DNA of 64,000 nt, taken from positions 117,221,195 to 117,285,194 of the forward strand of contig CP136065.1 in assembly GCA_032622095.1 (NCBI GenBank), given 5' to 3'. Of the stretch, positions 11,701 to 23,724 are shown piece after piece. The notes beneath the pieces were generated by a model. It saw nothing but the letters and a program-made list of their open reading frames with translations. It was not told the origin of the DNA and searched no databases. The position numbers and the translations under genes were made by a program. Numbering within the stretch: position 1 is the first letter of the stretch; each line of letters opens with the position of its first letter. This stretch comes from Siphonodentalium dalli. Its lineage: Eukaryota > Mollusca > Scaphopoda > Gadilida > Siphonodentaliidae.

Positions 11701-11984
11701 AATTTACAGCATGTACGGCCGTACTACGGGTTTATCGAGTACGCTATTTTATAAACAAACTTTTGTCAATAGCCGTTTTGGTCAAACTAAACCTTTTTCG
11801 ACCGGGAAAGCAGATCCGAATAGTAGCTAAGATGTATTTAGATAGAATTATCAAAAGAATTTGACCGATTAGGGTGCATTTTAAAAGAATCGAGTGGATA
11901 AATCTTGGTGACATTTTCATAAAACACGCCGATAATTCCAGAAGATAAAAGATGGCGGTTATCACAATAGAACAGGCATAATAT

Positions 11985-12050
11985 TACCCATAATTCACCT
12001 CACTACACCAGGGGGCTTACCCATAATTCACCTCACTATACCAGGGGGCT
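11985..12050 (+). repeat. 33-bp tandem duplication
   Basis: Two adjacent copies of TTACCCATAATTCACCTCAC..CCAGGGGGC differ at a single base (ACTACACC against ACTATACC). Confidence 0.9.
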
Positions 12051-12111
12051 CCCAGTGGGTTATATATTATTTTCAGGCTATCAGATTATTTATATTTTCA
12101 ACAACATATTA

Positions 12112-12357
12112 TTACACCGGTGACTTTAAGATTACAATTTCAGCCTGTCCTGACTATCGATACGATTGAGTCATATTTTCAAAAACATATTATACACCGG
12201 TGGCGTTAACTTTACAATTTCAGCATCTATGTGATTCTATCGGTACGATTTGAGTAAGGTACAAAAAAGAAAATCTTCGCCCACTCGACCACAGAATTGG
12301 AGACTACCACTGAATATGAAAAACAACCACACTAGAAACACCACATGGTGGCGTAAC
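12112..12357 (+). repeat. CACCGGTGGCGTAA repeat family, copy 2
   Basis: It starts at ATTACACCGGTG and ends at CACCACATGGTGGCGTAAC, like the copies at 1250-1412 and 23725-23890. The leading part (ATATTTTCAA..ACACCGGTG) is itself duplicated about 80 bp apart. Confidence 0.7.
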
Positions 12358-12419
12358 AAGAAAATTAAGATGCATGCATCAGGTCGGCCGTGAACTATCT
12401 ACCATAGCATTGTTGTAGC

Positions 12420-13295
12420 TACCGATTATACATTTTGGAACACCTGTCTGTATGTATGTGTGTATGCATGTGTGTATGTGTTATAGACACTAACACTGCG
12501 CTCGACTGATCCAACTCGGATTTGGTATTTAACGTGTCAACTTGACCTCGCTGATAGGCATGTTTCTGGACCTTGACCGATCCGACTAAAAATTTGTGTG
12601 TAGGACTACTTCGATCCCGGGAGCAATATGGAATGGTCCAATTTCACGTGGGACCATGTTCTCGAACGTGTTGATATAGGCATGTTTCTGGACCAATTGA
12701 ACAGTAGTTTGGCCAGACGCTGTATATACTGGGTACTGTCCAGATGGAGGCGATCACAAAAAAATCCCTAAATAGTCCGAACGAAGTCGAGTACATCAGC
12801 TAGTTGGAAATTTGTCTGTCTGTTTGTCTGTTAGCTATGGCCGGGAAAACTGCCGGACAGATTTGACGAAATTTGATAACTAGGGGAAATTATTTCCAGG
12901 GAGTATTTTGGACGGGTCAAATCTTGATCCCGACCTGACTTTGACATTCAAAAAGATCAATTCAAGGTCAAATCTGGTAAAACGGAAGTATTTCAACGAA
13001 ATTTAATACCTACTGTTACTTTTGTCCCAGGAGTGTTTCGGGTGGGTCAAATCATGACCCTGACCTGATCTTGACATTCAAAATTGTCAATTCAAGGTCA
13101 AATCGGGTAAAGCCGGGCGGATTTCGACGGGTACTTTTGTCGTGACTTTTGTCCGGCGAGTGTTTTGGACGGGTCAAATCGTGACCCGACATGAGGTTCA
13201 CCTTTAAAATGGTCAATTCAAGGTTAAATCGCGCAATTTTCCGAAAATCAGAGGGGAACATCCCGGACGAAGTCGGGTCCACCAGCTACTATTAT
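12420..13295 (+). repeat. Dispersed element with ~130-bp tandem core, copy 1
   Basis: The core units start with GGGTCAAATC(T/A/G)TGA at 12914, 13044 and 13171, and contain TTCAAGGTCAAATC and TACTTTTGTC. The element ends with CCCGGACGAAGTCGGGTCC ACCAGCTAC. The same arrangement and the same end occur at 25157-25725. An ACGAAGTCG..CAGCTAGT-like end also occurs at 12780-12805. The CTGTCTGTATGTATGTGTG run at 12450 belongs to the left part. Confidence 0.75.
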
Positions 13296-13475
13296 ATATT
13301 TCTAGATTTAGTTACAAACTAAATACCTGTATATTGTACAAAGAAATGTTTGACAAATATATCTGTATCAATATTAACATACGGGTCATTAAAATAGATA
13401 CGACGAAACAAATTTTGAAGGGTGCATGTATCAGGTAAATTTTAATATTTCAAATGATGACATGAATGCGGAAAG

Positions 13476-14850
13476 TTGAAGTACCTACGTAATACTGGCT
13501 ATCCGAATGAAGAGATATACATGTATATAAAAACCAAAATAGAAGATGACTGCTGGCGACAATGTTTTCCAAAAAAATTCAAAGCATTCGATAGCTCCCA
13601 TCTAGTTGTCAGCCCGAAGATCAATATGAAGTTTGGTGACTATCAGATGAGGGATATGTCTGTACAGTTGCTAAGCAATTCAGTCATGCAAAAGAGGATC
13701 AAACAGTAAGATAACAAATTGCTGCCTGTGGTAATGTTTTTTAACGAAATTCGGGAAAATTAGATTACTCTCACCCTGGTTATGGAGAAGATCATTGTGG
13801 AATCTGGTGACGATCGGACAAGGGTTGTCGTCTGTAGGATCAACCAAATTATTTAGCCATAAAAATAGTAAAATTCAAGATCACCGCTGGCAGTGATGTC
13901 TTCACAAGGACAGTTTGAGAACAAAATATGGCTCACATCTAGCGGTGACCCAAAATATCCACATGAGAAAAAGTTCTCCAATAAAAGCTGGCTGCTGGGT
14001 GCGCCAATTGATTCAAATTCGAAATTTAGCAGGGTGTACTGCTTGTGGCCATGTTTTCCCCCGCAAATTTGATAGACTGATGGACAAAACCACTGAATCC
14101 GTTGAATCAATATACATGTATACATGGATTAATTTATATGCATTGTTATACACAGTACTGGTATATAAAGGTACTGAAAATAACAATATTACTAGTATAC
14201 ACAAAATAAACCATATATCATGGCTATGGGTTCTAATATCCGAATATGACAGCAGAGAACTTGGTGTGAATTGAAGAGTGGTGATGTCTCAAGTATATCT
14301 AACCCTCCACGTTAGTAACATGCCATTAAATGTCATAAGTATAATCTAGCTTGAGGACAGAAGTTATCCATAAAAACCCCCATAATTCAACCAGGTCCTC
14401 GCGCGATGTATGGTCGATCACATGATGATCTACGGGGGATTAGAATTGTTGTATAAAAAACAGCACTGCATGTAAATATAAAATATAATAGTGCTACATC
14501 TTATTACAGATTATTGCCATATATAATCAGTGACTATACAGACAGTCTGACAAAATAAGGTTTCAGTGACACTCTATCCGAAGAGGGGAATAATTCCAAC
14601 TGTTACAGTCAATGGAGCAATTATGAATCTGGAAAGGTGAAATTTCTAAGTAATACTAGATATCGACATGACGCGATAACATATAACGTAAATGCAATAT
14701 GGCCGCTGGCGACCATTTTTTCCTATAAAATTAAAAAAATATTTGATAGCTCTCATCTGATAGATCAATATCAAGATACTTGAAATATGAAGTTTAGTGA
14801 TGATCGGATGAGTGAAGTGGACTGTGCTAAACGGTTTAGTAATGCTTAAA
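13476..14850 (+). repeat. Three diverged copies of a ~210-bp repeat
   Basis: Copies at about 13480-13690, 13866-14060 and 14640-14850 share GTAATACT(G/A)G(C/A)TATC, GCTGGCGACxATGTTTTCC, TCTCATCTxGT and ATATGAAGTTTxGTGA. Open frames of 77-119 codons here are frames through the repeat, with no recognisable protein. Confidence 0.55.
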
Positions 14851-15150
14851 AAGATTCTTACCTTAATATTTTTATGTTCACTTTATAAACTTCACTGAGT
14901 CATTTTTGTCATGTATTGAGTTTGATATCTTTTGTTAACAGTTTATAAATCATGTATGTCTCATGTTTGTTATTTTAATTTATGTGTTTATTTTCATTAA
15001 ATAAAGTTGCATTCCTTAAAAAGATTCTTACCTCAATGTTTTTATGTTCACTTTATAAACTCCACTGAGTCATCTTTGCCATGTATTGAATTTGATATCT
15101 TTTGTTAACAGTTTATAAATTATGTATGTCTCGTGTTCGTTATTATATTA
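14845..15150 (+). repeat. 170-bp direct duplication of a retroposon-like 3' end
   Basis: CTTAAAAAGATTCTTACCT starts at 14845 and 15015. The two copies share TTTTATGTTCACTTTATAAACT and TTGTTAACAGTTTATAAATxATGTATGTCTCGTG. The first copy is followed by ATTAAATAAAGTTGCATTCC, which looks like a LINE 3' end with a polyadenylation signal. Confidence 0.75.
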
Positions 15151-16456
15151 TATACACTTTATAGTGTGTTTCAGCTGGTTTCAGAACGAAATTTTTTTTT
15201 GTAAATTTAAAAACAATTCAATCGTTGTTGTATTCCATGTCCCAGCCCGGACATATACACCAAATTTCAATAATATTCATTGTGAAACAACGGACCAAAC
15301 GCCATATAGCACCCCGTATACATCTTTTATTCCGAGCTGGCCTTTTATTCCGAGTTGGCACACGTCGATTGGGGCGAGTTAGCCCTGGGGCGAGTACGCC
15401 GATTCCGACACCTTCTCTATTTTCAGCAGGTATACGTTTACGCTGATTTACGCGTAATTTAATTTACAAAGTTCCCCAATTGGTATCGTAAATAGAGCGA
15501 CCTTATTTGACAGAGAATGCCTCTGTTATTGATTATCAAGTTGCTATACATTAAAAACGACAAATTCACATGCTCGTTCAAGCGCAGTAGTCTATTTTCC
15601 CCATGTTAAAGGACATCCACAAATACTAAATAACGCTAACCTACTGCGAATGTTTGACACGACAACTGTTAACATATTTGGGCTGAATTCATCTGACGCG
15701 GTATTATTCCTCAAAATAAACAACAAAACCATCGTTACTTGGAAATGTAGTTTGGGCTAACATTTACATAAATCCTCCACAACATTTATCCCGACACACA
15801 CGTCAGATGAAAAACAGCCATGAAGTAAACGGCCAAATTGGCCGAAATGACTGCAAATGTATAGACAACACGCAACCAACAAGCGCCATGTAACTGAATG
15901 TGATTCCAGTACACAAGCACTGTCGTATTCAATAAATGAATGTCCATGTATATTAAACAATGAACCTAGAACCGCCACCCCTGTTACAAAAGATAATTAT
16001 AGCATCATTGTGACCTGTCACATATTAAACAAGAAAACAAATGTCAGAAATGGTAACGCGCTCAAGATCTTATATTATATACCCATGATTGTAATTATAT
16101 AGAATACTAGCAGGGTTACCCGGCGCAGGTTAAAGTAATGTGAAGCCCTCTGCATATTATGGATATATGATGCATGGGAATAGAGGATACTCTTGTTCAA
16201 AGCGTTACACATATTCTCATAAATTATATACCCAAATAGCATCACAAAACATGATTCTTACACACGGAATATAAGTAGTAGCTCACCTTGTCGGATCGGA
16301 GCGATTGTCATTTTGTTTATCGCGATTAATCCGTCCCACCAATAAAGAACTATTTATTTATTTACAACTGCGTAAACTTCATACGTTATAACATGAACAT
16401 GGGCACATTAGTTCGCAAAAATAAAAGACGACAATTGAGTTTTACATATAGAGGAT
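15151..16456. other. No gene recognised; fragments of dispersed repeats
   Basis: The stretch holds GGGGCGAGTTAGCCCTGGGGCGAG (15373-15396, a short tandem), a CAGAAATGGTAACGCG repeat fragment at about 16022-16075, and ACTAGCAGGGTTACCCGGCG at about 16110. That last motif is the reverse complement of the CCGGGTAACC..CTAGT-type end common in invertebrate repeats. Confidence 0.4.
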
Positions 16457-16598
16457 CTACAGCGAGTCCCCAGTTTATAGCGAAATTTACAAAACGAGTC
16501 CAGTAAATTAGGTCTGGACCGAGCCTTTGGCGAGGTCAAGACCTAATTTACCGGACGAGTTTTGTAAATTCCGCTATAAACTGGGGGACGAGTTGTAG
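16457..16598. repeat. Large near-perfect palindrome
   Basis: The arm CTACAGCGAGTCCCCAGTTT...AAACGAGTCCAGTAAATTAGGT at about 16457-16515 is inverted at 16541-16598, with a loop of about 25 bases (GACCGAGCCTTTGGCGAGGTC, itself part-palindromic). It is a foldback or MITE-like structure able to form a long hairpin. Confidence 0.8.
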
Positions 16599-16859
16599 AT
16601 TCTATTTATTACATGATCCAAAAACTCTACAAAACATACATAATAAATCAACAAATGGGACGATAAACTAACATCTGCTTCTATAAGGCATGCGATGACG
16701 TTTCACGTAAGTATGCGTTGTTTGTCCACGTAGTCCCAGATAAATAAAGACTATTTGGCGTATTTTAAGGCGTATATTTAATGACAGAACTTTTCCAACT
16801 CTTCATTCATTATTGCTTGTTGGAAAAATATTGGGAGCCATAGTATTTTGAGACATAGC

Positions 16860-17370
16860 ATATGTAAAGTAAACAGACGACAAACCGGATGTCAAAGGTT
16901 ACCTGGCACTATTTCTTGTTCTCAAACGAACGTTTAATATAAGAATTTATAGAATGGGTTTATTGAATGGAATAAGGATAGGATCATGTAATAAAGAGAC
17001 GTATCAATCAATCTAGTGGGTTTGACTAAGATTTTGAGGACACCTGGTTATCAAATCTCCACGAAATTACAGATACTTTAATGAAATGTCCCAGTGCTCC
17101 TCTGTCCATTGTGCTATATACTGGCTAATTATTCTCAGTTTAAAAGAAATTTTGCTATGCCTCTATATCAGCTGCATGTGCCCGACACAGAATGAGATTT
17201 TGAGTTTTTGTATGTTAGGCGATGAGTCTGTTCTAAACATGAATGATATCCTCTGTAGTTTGGGCAGATATAACATTGTCAGATGTCAGTATTGGAGGAT
17301 CCTGAAAAGTCACGTGCCACTGACTCCGTTTTCTTTTATCTTAGACAGTATACTCGACGGCACACTGTAA
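16860..17370 (+). pseudogene. Possible LINE 3' coding fragment (weak)
   Basis: Around 17060-17100 a frame reads LHEITDTLMKCP, similar to the ExxxH(I/F)LxxCP motif that precedes the end of some LINE polymerases. A 94-codon frame at 17086-17370 overlaps it but is not recognisable. This may be chance. Confidence 0.2.
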
Positions 17371-17577
17371 CCACAATTGTTGAACAGGCCTTATATGCAT
17401 TTCCATATCTCTTGTAACTTTTGTGTGGAAACTATATTGAATGGGGCAGACTCAATTATGTTATAATATTAACATGAGCTATTCTAATATTTTAACATGC
17501 ACCATTATCTTCCTCGCAAAATGTTACCACAGTTTGAAAGCCTTGGTGTCACCTCGATTGTACCCCGTGAAGTTATA

Positions 17578-19675
17578 TATAGAACACATACAGACAGACA
17601 TATATTTGCAACTATATCTAGGCACCAAATGTGACATTTTACGTACGATTTGGTTCCTCGTATTATTTGAGAAGAACGTGTATGGATTTGATGTTAATTG
17701 GCACTAAACATATTTATATCAGTTGTGGTGACCCACCGTCCCTATTTCGGACTCAAGCGCACAACATTTGACATCATTAAACCACAAACTTAGACTTATT
17801 ATGGAGATGAATATATATAAAATTGTTTAAAATTGGCGAGTATACAAATTCGTATCAGATTTAAGGCCCCACATCTCTCACCAAAACTGTACTAATTTGG
17901 CGTAGATAAACCACATGATTAGATTCCTCGTATCACGGAGAATATGTACCAATCTGGTGGAAATCGGCGCTAAATATATTGTTTATCTATTCGTGTGTCT
18001 CTCTCGCCCTCTGTGGACCCCTGTCTCGAATGACACCAGTTTTGACATAGATAAATATTTTTAAGTTTGGTGCTAATCGGCGACTAAACATTTTTTTTTT
18101 ATCAAATTGAGTGCCCACCCACAACATCTCGCACACAAACAACACCAATATAGCGTCTTTAAATCACATGATTTGATTCCTCGTATCATGGAGATAACTA
18201 TTTATAAGTTGGGTGCAAATTGGCGCTAAAATTATTTTTATCAATGTTGGCGACCCTCTACCTTTCAGTGCACCCCTGACTCGAATGACGCAACTTTTGA
18301 CATATTCAAGCCACCCCATTAGAATCCTGATACCGTGTGGATGATATTGTATAAGTTTTTGTATAAAATTGGCGAGTGTACACATTCGTATAAAATTTAT
18401 GGCCCCCATATCTCTCATCCAAACAGCACCAATTTGGCGTATCTAAACCACACGATTAGTTTCTCGTATTACGGAGAATATGTATCAATCTGGTGGAAAT
18501 CAGCGCTTAACATATTGTTCGTCTTTTATGCGTTCCTCTCACCCCTATGCATCATGACTCGAATGGCCCCACTTGTGACAGCTTGTGACATCCTTAAACC
18601 ACACAATTAGACTCCTGATAAACCAATTTTGATCAAAGTTAGTGCCCACTAACCCCCATCTCTCACCCAAAAAACAGCACCAACATGGCGTCTTTAAATT
18701 ACACGATCAGACTCCTCGTATTTTGGATGAGAATGCGTATCACTTTGGTGGAAATTGGTGCTAAAATTATTACGTATCAATTTTGGTGCCCCTCTGCCTT
18801 TCAGTTCAACCCTGACTCGAATGACACCACTTTTGACATATTTAAGCCACACCATTAGACTCCTCATACCATGGGGTCTATAAGTGTGGTGGCAATCGGC
18901 GACTAACCCATTCTTATCTAATTGATTGATTGCCCCTCCAACAATCTTTCATCAAAACGACAGCAATTTGGAGTCTTTAAGTCGCACAATTAGATTCCTT
19001 GTATCATGGAGAAGAATATTTATCAATTTGATGGAAATCGGCGCTAAAATTCGTTTTTATCAATTTTGGCGACCCTCTCCCCTTCCGTGCACCCCTGACG
19101 CGAATGGCGCCACGTTTGACATATTTAAACAACACCATTAGATTCCTCATATCATGGGCATGATTATATAAAAGTTTTATGGCAATCGGCGGCAAACATT
19201 TTTTTCTACCCCACCCCCTGTTCTGCCCCTGACAACGGCATCACTTTAGAAAATTCTAACCCACACCATTATCTTTCGAGTAAAAAGTTACCCCTAGTAG
19301 ACCGTTTGGTGCCATCTAGATGGTCCCTCGGCGCTAAACTTAGTTTATAAATTGTGGTGCCCCTCTCCCCTTCCGTGCATCCCTGACTCGAACGGTGCCA
19401 CTCTTGATATATATAAACCACACCATCAGATTCCTTATATCATGGTGATGATTATATATAAGTTTCGTGGCAATCGGCGACAAATTTGTTTCTGCCCCTC
19501 CCCCTTTTCTGCCCCTGACAACAACGGCCTCATTTTAGAAAATCCTAACACTCACCATTATCTTTCTCGTAAAAAGTTACCCCTAGTAGACCCCTTTGTT
19601 GTCGTCTAGATGGTCCCCTGTGAATTTCTATAGAACACAGACAGACAGACAGACATTCGCAAATATAGATATAGA
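17578..19675 (+). repeat. Degenerate tandem array, ~255-290 bp period, bounded by GACAGACA motifs
   Basis: CTGACTCGAATGxC(A/G)CCAC recurs at about 18026, 18280, 18558, 18812, 19098 and 19385. Each unit also has AATCGGCGCTAAAATT, TTTGACATATTTAAACCAC and ATTAGATTCCTCxTATCATGG, the last often twice per unit. Both ends carry the same motif: ATAGAACACATACAGACAGA at 17578 and ATAGAACACAGACAGACAGA at 19630, each followed by CAxATATAGATAT-like sequence. No open frame of note. Confidence 0.7.
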
Positions 19676-20214
19676 TAAAATATATTGGTTTCACGAATGA
19701 CCAACTCATAATTCCGTTAAAGCATCTATAATCCTTCAAATTATTACAACAACTATATACGGCTTATCACTTAAGGTTTCTCATGCATCTCACCAGAATT
19801 CTCAACTACACCTTTTACCGGACTCGGCCTCCGGGTAGCAGTTCGACTTTTAATCCGTCCCAAAAATTCCCATTTCTATAAATAAAACGCACATGGCCCA
19901 TGTATACCAAGAATCAGCGAAATATTATACACGCGGAGCGCGAAATGAACGCCCAAACAAAACATTCTGGACCCACCCACCGACTGCGCGAGCGTGAGCG
20001 TCTTGTGTGCGGCCTCGAAAAGCGGTTGCAATACCGAGAATTCGTAGAGCGATTTTAACCCGTTTGACATACTTTGCTTTTGCGAAACCAAAAGTTTTAT
20101 TGAGGACGTGGTGAATATTCCAAATTTTAATATTATGGGTACCGGTATCAGATATGGAGGTATCGGTATCATGATATATAAGCTAAATCTTGGCTCAATA
20201 GTAATTTTGTCAGT

Positions 20215-22736
20215 TTGAAATTGAACTAAAAAAATATTGCGTGGGCATGCGTGAATATGCCGGTAAATGTAAACGCGGAAAGTTTTATTTTGGGCTCAGT
20301 ATACAACCCACCGTCTGGTACACGGTATGCCGATTCCGATTGGGCTGATTATATTGAGGACGACCTGAGAACTCTAAGACGGGATAGCGAACCCATTTTA
20401 CTGGCAGGTGATTTTAACGCAAGAACAGGTAATGTTGATGAAATAGATCGCTCCATAGCCGACGAAATAAAGTACAATTCCAAAGGGAGAAGTAATGAAA
20501 GTGTTATTGAATATGTAAATACTGATAACGACCGTCAGATCGCAATCGACAAGCCAAAGACAAAGTTTTGTGAAATTATGTAGGGTTACTCACCTTTATA
20601 TATTTAACGGAAGCTGTGGCGAAGACAAGAATGAAGGCAAACTCACTTCGAGTAAACGAAGCGTCATAGATTACATGGCCCATGTTATTATTACTATCAA
20701 ATTTCAGAGTGAATGATTTTTGTCCTTTGTTCTCATATATACACTACTCATTACGCTTAGAACTGAAGTTCGACAAACCCACAACCCAGAACTCACTATC
20801 TGCAGATAGTCGTATTAATGACAACTTGAACCGACATGATAAGCGAGATGCAAAGCGCTGGGATGTGAAAAAGGGGCGTCGATTTGTGAACAACATGAAT
20901 AAGTCAAACGTTTGAATATTATAACCCAACTCGAACGCTGTGATTTTGGGGAAGGGACAATGGGTCCATAGATAATGCATGTACGCAGCAGAGAAAACAT
21001 TTTGATTCAAAAGTAATAGCACCGAAAAGTGGGAATGGAATTAAAAAAAAACAGTTCTTGGTTCGATAAAGACTGCCGTGCAGCCAGGAAAACATTTAAT
21101 CATTCAAAATTGAATTATAACCGTAATAGAATAACCGAAAACCAACCCATCCTTAGAAGAGGCTGGAATTTATTACAGGAAAACAATGGATAGTAAAATA
21201 AAAACCAAACGTGTATCCAATGTCTCAGAACTGAATATTCTGAAGAACACTTCACGCAAATTACTTTGAAAAACACCAGACCAGCTTAATCAGGGAAGTA
21301 CCACTGACCAATACAATCAGTTTTGCAAGCTAAGGTTTAATTAGATTCTTTCGTTAAGTGTGGCGATGATAATGATGATGGTTGTTTGGAAACTAATTTT
21401 AAGGCCGATCTTGATTCAACGAATTCTTCCTATCTCGATGATGCAATCACTGAGAATGAAATTTTCATGGCGATAAAAAAACTGCGTGATAATAAGGCCC
21501 TGTGTTTTGACCGAGTATCGAACGAAAATATAAAAGTATCAGCAGAATACATGTTACCAATCTATACAAAAAATTTCAATGCTATACTTGACAGAAGATA
21601 CTATCCATCTGGGTGGGGAATTGGCATGATACAGCCAATCTACGAAAAATCAGGTGATGTTCATAAGTTCGAGGCATAACTCTTCTGTCTAAAGTGTTCA
21701 CATCTATCTTAAATACAAGATTGACATCTTTTTCTGAAGATAATGAAATCATAAGCAAATTTCAAACTGGTTTCAGGAAAGCGCACTCCACAATTGACAA
21801 CATCTTCATACTGCAAAGTATTATCATTTTATATTTATCAAATGGTAAGAAATTGTATTGTGCTTTCGCTGATTTCCGTAAGGCATTTGACACGGTGTGG
21901 AGAGACGCGTTATGGTTGAAGATGCTAGATTGTGGAATTAACGGCAAGATAGTTATGAATATTAAGGACATGTACAGTAAAATAAAAATATGTGTTAAAG
22001 AGGGCGGAGCAAAATCCGAGTTCTTTTCTAGCAATTTTGGCCTATTCAAGCTTAATTAATGTCACCATTTCTATTTTCTTTAAATATTAACGACCTCACA
22101 ACCTTTCTGTCAAATTGTGCAATAAATAGCCTCCAATTTCTAGACATGTACATGGAATATATTGGAATTTATATCGAATTACTTTCTGTAAAATACTACC
22201 GAAAAACTTGCCGATATTCATGTACAGATGATGAGAATTGGAAATAGTTAAAGAATTCAAATATCTTGGGGTTAATTTCTTTTATAATGGGAGATTTTGC
22301 AGCGCATTGAAACAAATTCATAACACAGCAATGAAAGCCATATATGGCCTGCTCAATAAAGTGCACAAACTCCAGCTTCCAGTGAATTTAATGCTGAAAC
22401 TAGTTGGTAGTTTTATGGTAACTCCTATAGCTCTTTATGGTAGTAAAGTTTGGTGTTTCGAAAATGTGATATTATTGAGAAATTGCATACACTGATCTAT
22501 AGAGATATCCTTGTGAATTTATATGCACACATTTCTGTATACATATATATACACGTGTGTATACATATGTATACCATATACATATGATATATTTATATTA
22601 CATACACTTTATTATGTATGAATATGAAACTCTGATGAAAATAGTACTCATACCAATGTACATAGTGTATATATGTTATCATGCATGTTCCACATTAATT
22701 TGTTGCTTTTCGCAATAAACTCATTCATTCATGCAA
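20215..22736 (+). pseudogene. Non-LTR retrotransposon: endonuclease plus reverse transcriptase, decayed
   Basis: Endonuclease blocks come first: SFILGSVYNPPSGT and LLAGDFNARTGN (20407-20430), then a frame with SVIDYM at about 20660. A linker has WFDKDCRAARKTF at about 21059. The polymerase follows: ITENEIFMAIKKLRDNKA (21440), then LLSKVFTSILNTRL..FQTGFRKAHSTIDNIF and the catalytic-block segment FADFRKAFDTVW (21694-22059). MSPFLFSLNINDL comes next, and finally IVKEFKYLGVNF at 22240. The expected (Y/F)ADD motif is replaced by FLDM at about 22138 and sequence after it is missing. At least five frameshifts or stops. The 3' end is AATAAACTCATTCATTCATGC, a (ATTC)n tail. The family is CR1/Jockey-like by style; the exact clade is not settled. 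Confidence 0.85.
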
Positions 22737-22746
22737 ACCAGACTGT

Positions 22747-22777
22747 TTATGGGAGGCCAAATTCACATTTAATAATG
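22747..22777 (+). repeat. Conserved flank of the CTTAAG palindrome array
   Basis: TTATGGGAGGCCAAATTCAC and ATTTAATAAT precede the array. The exact reverse complement follows the related array at 28820-28852, so array and flank form one repeat unit that exists in both orientations. Confidence 0.8.
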
Positions 22778-22948
22778 AATTGCGCTTAAGCGCAAATAAT
22801 TGCGCTTAAGCGCAAATACCACATATTGTGCTTAAGCGCAAATAGGACATTTACGCTTAAGTGTAATTAATTACGCTTAAGCGCAATTAATTGCGCTTAA
22901 GCGAAATCAATTGCGCTTAAGCGCAATCAATTGCGCTTAAGCATAATT
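22778..22948. repeat. Tandem array of a perfect palindrome, AATTGCGCTTAAGCGCAATT type
   Basis: Eight CTTAAG cores sit at about 20-22 bp spacing. Several units contain the perfect 16-bp palindrome TTGCGCTTAAGCGCAA; others differ by one or two bases (TTACGCTTAAGTGTAA). Because each unit is self-complementary, the array reads nearly the same on both strands. A second, shorter array lies at 28744-28820. Confidence 0.9.
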
Positions 22949-23724
22949 GTGACTACTATCTAACCTACCCATAAACTATTAGCATGACCCGGTGTATCAC
23001 CTAGCAACACAAGATGAGCATTGGGCTAATTTTGACCTGTACTCAACAGTCAACTGTGAGTATGTGTTCAACAATGAGAATCCCTAATAACATATTATCA
23101 GCATCCCTCTATCCAAAGAATTGATGTCGCCTTCCCGGAACTCTTAGTAATTTTTTGTATGATGTTTTTAATGTATGTTTGCACAGAGTTTAGCCTATAC
23201 TAGTCCAAGTCTTCTCGTACTAAAACTAGCTAAGATTTTGGGATGGAGATGCTAGTGTTTAGTCCGAGTTCCAGGCCCATGCATTTCTATGACACGAGTT
23301 ACGCCCAGGATCTGTGGCGGGAATATGTGGTGTATTTTACTCGATTTACCTAACAAAGCAATACATGATGCTATATACATCGGAAAGAGTGACATCTTAT
23401 GGTCATAATGGTGTATAATAATCTAACTTTAATGTTAAATTACACATAGAATATTCCGGTTGATTGTCACAAACATCGTTGTTTTTTCTGTTTGTTTACT
23501 TAACTGAAAACCGAACTCAGGTTCCGAAGAACTTCGGCATTGTCCGGTGTTTGTTTTGGCCGAGACGAATTTCGATACAAACAAAATGGCGGCCCCCATG
23601 ATATTCTAATGGTCATTGTGTTTACACTGTTTTAAACTGTGAGATGGTTATAATTCCCGTAATTTATTTAATGTATTACATTTATATCTTCAATATGTAT
23701 TTAATCTATGCATTTATTACGCCA

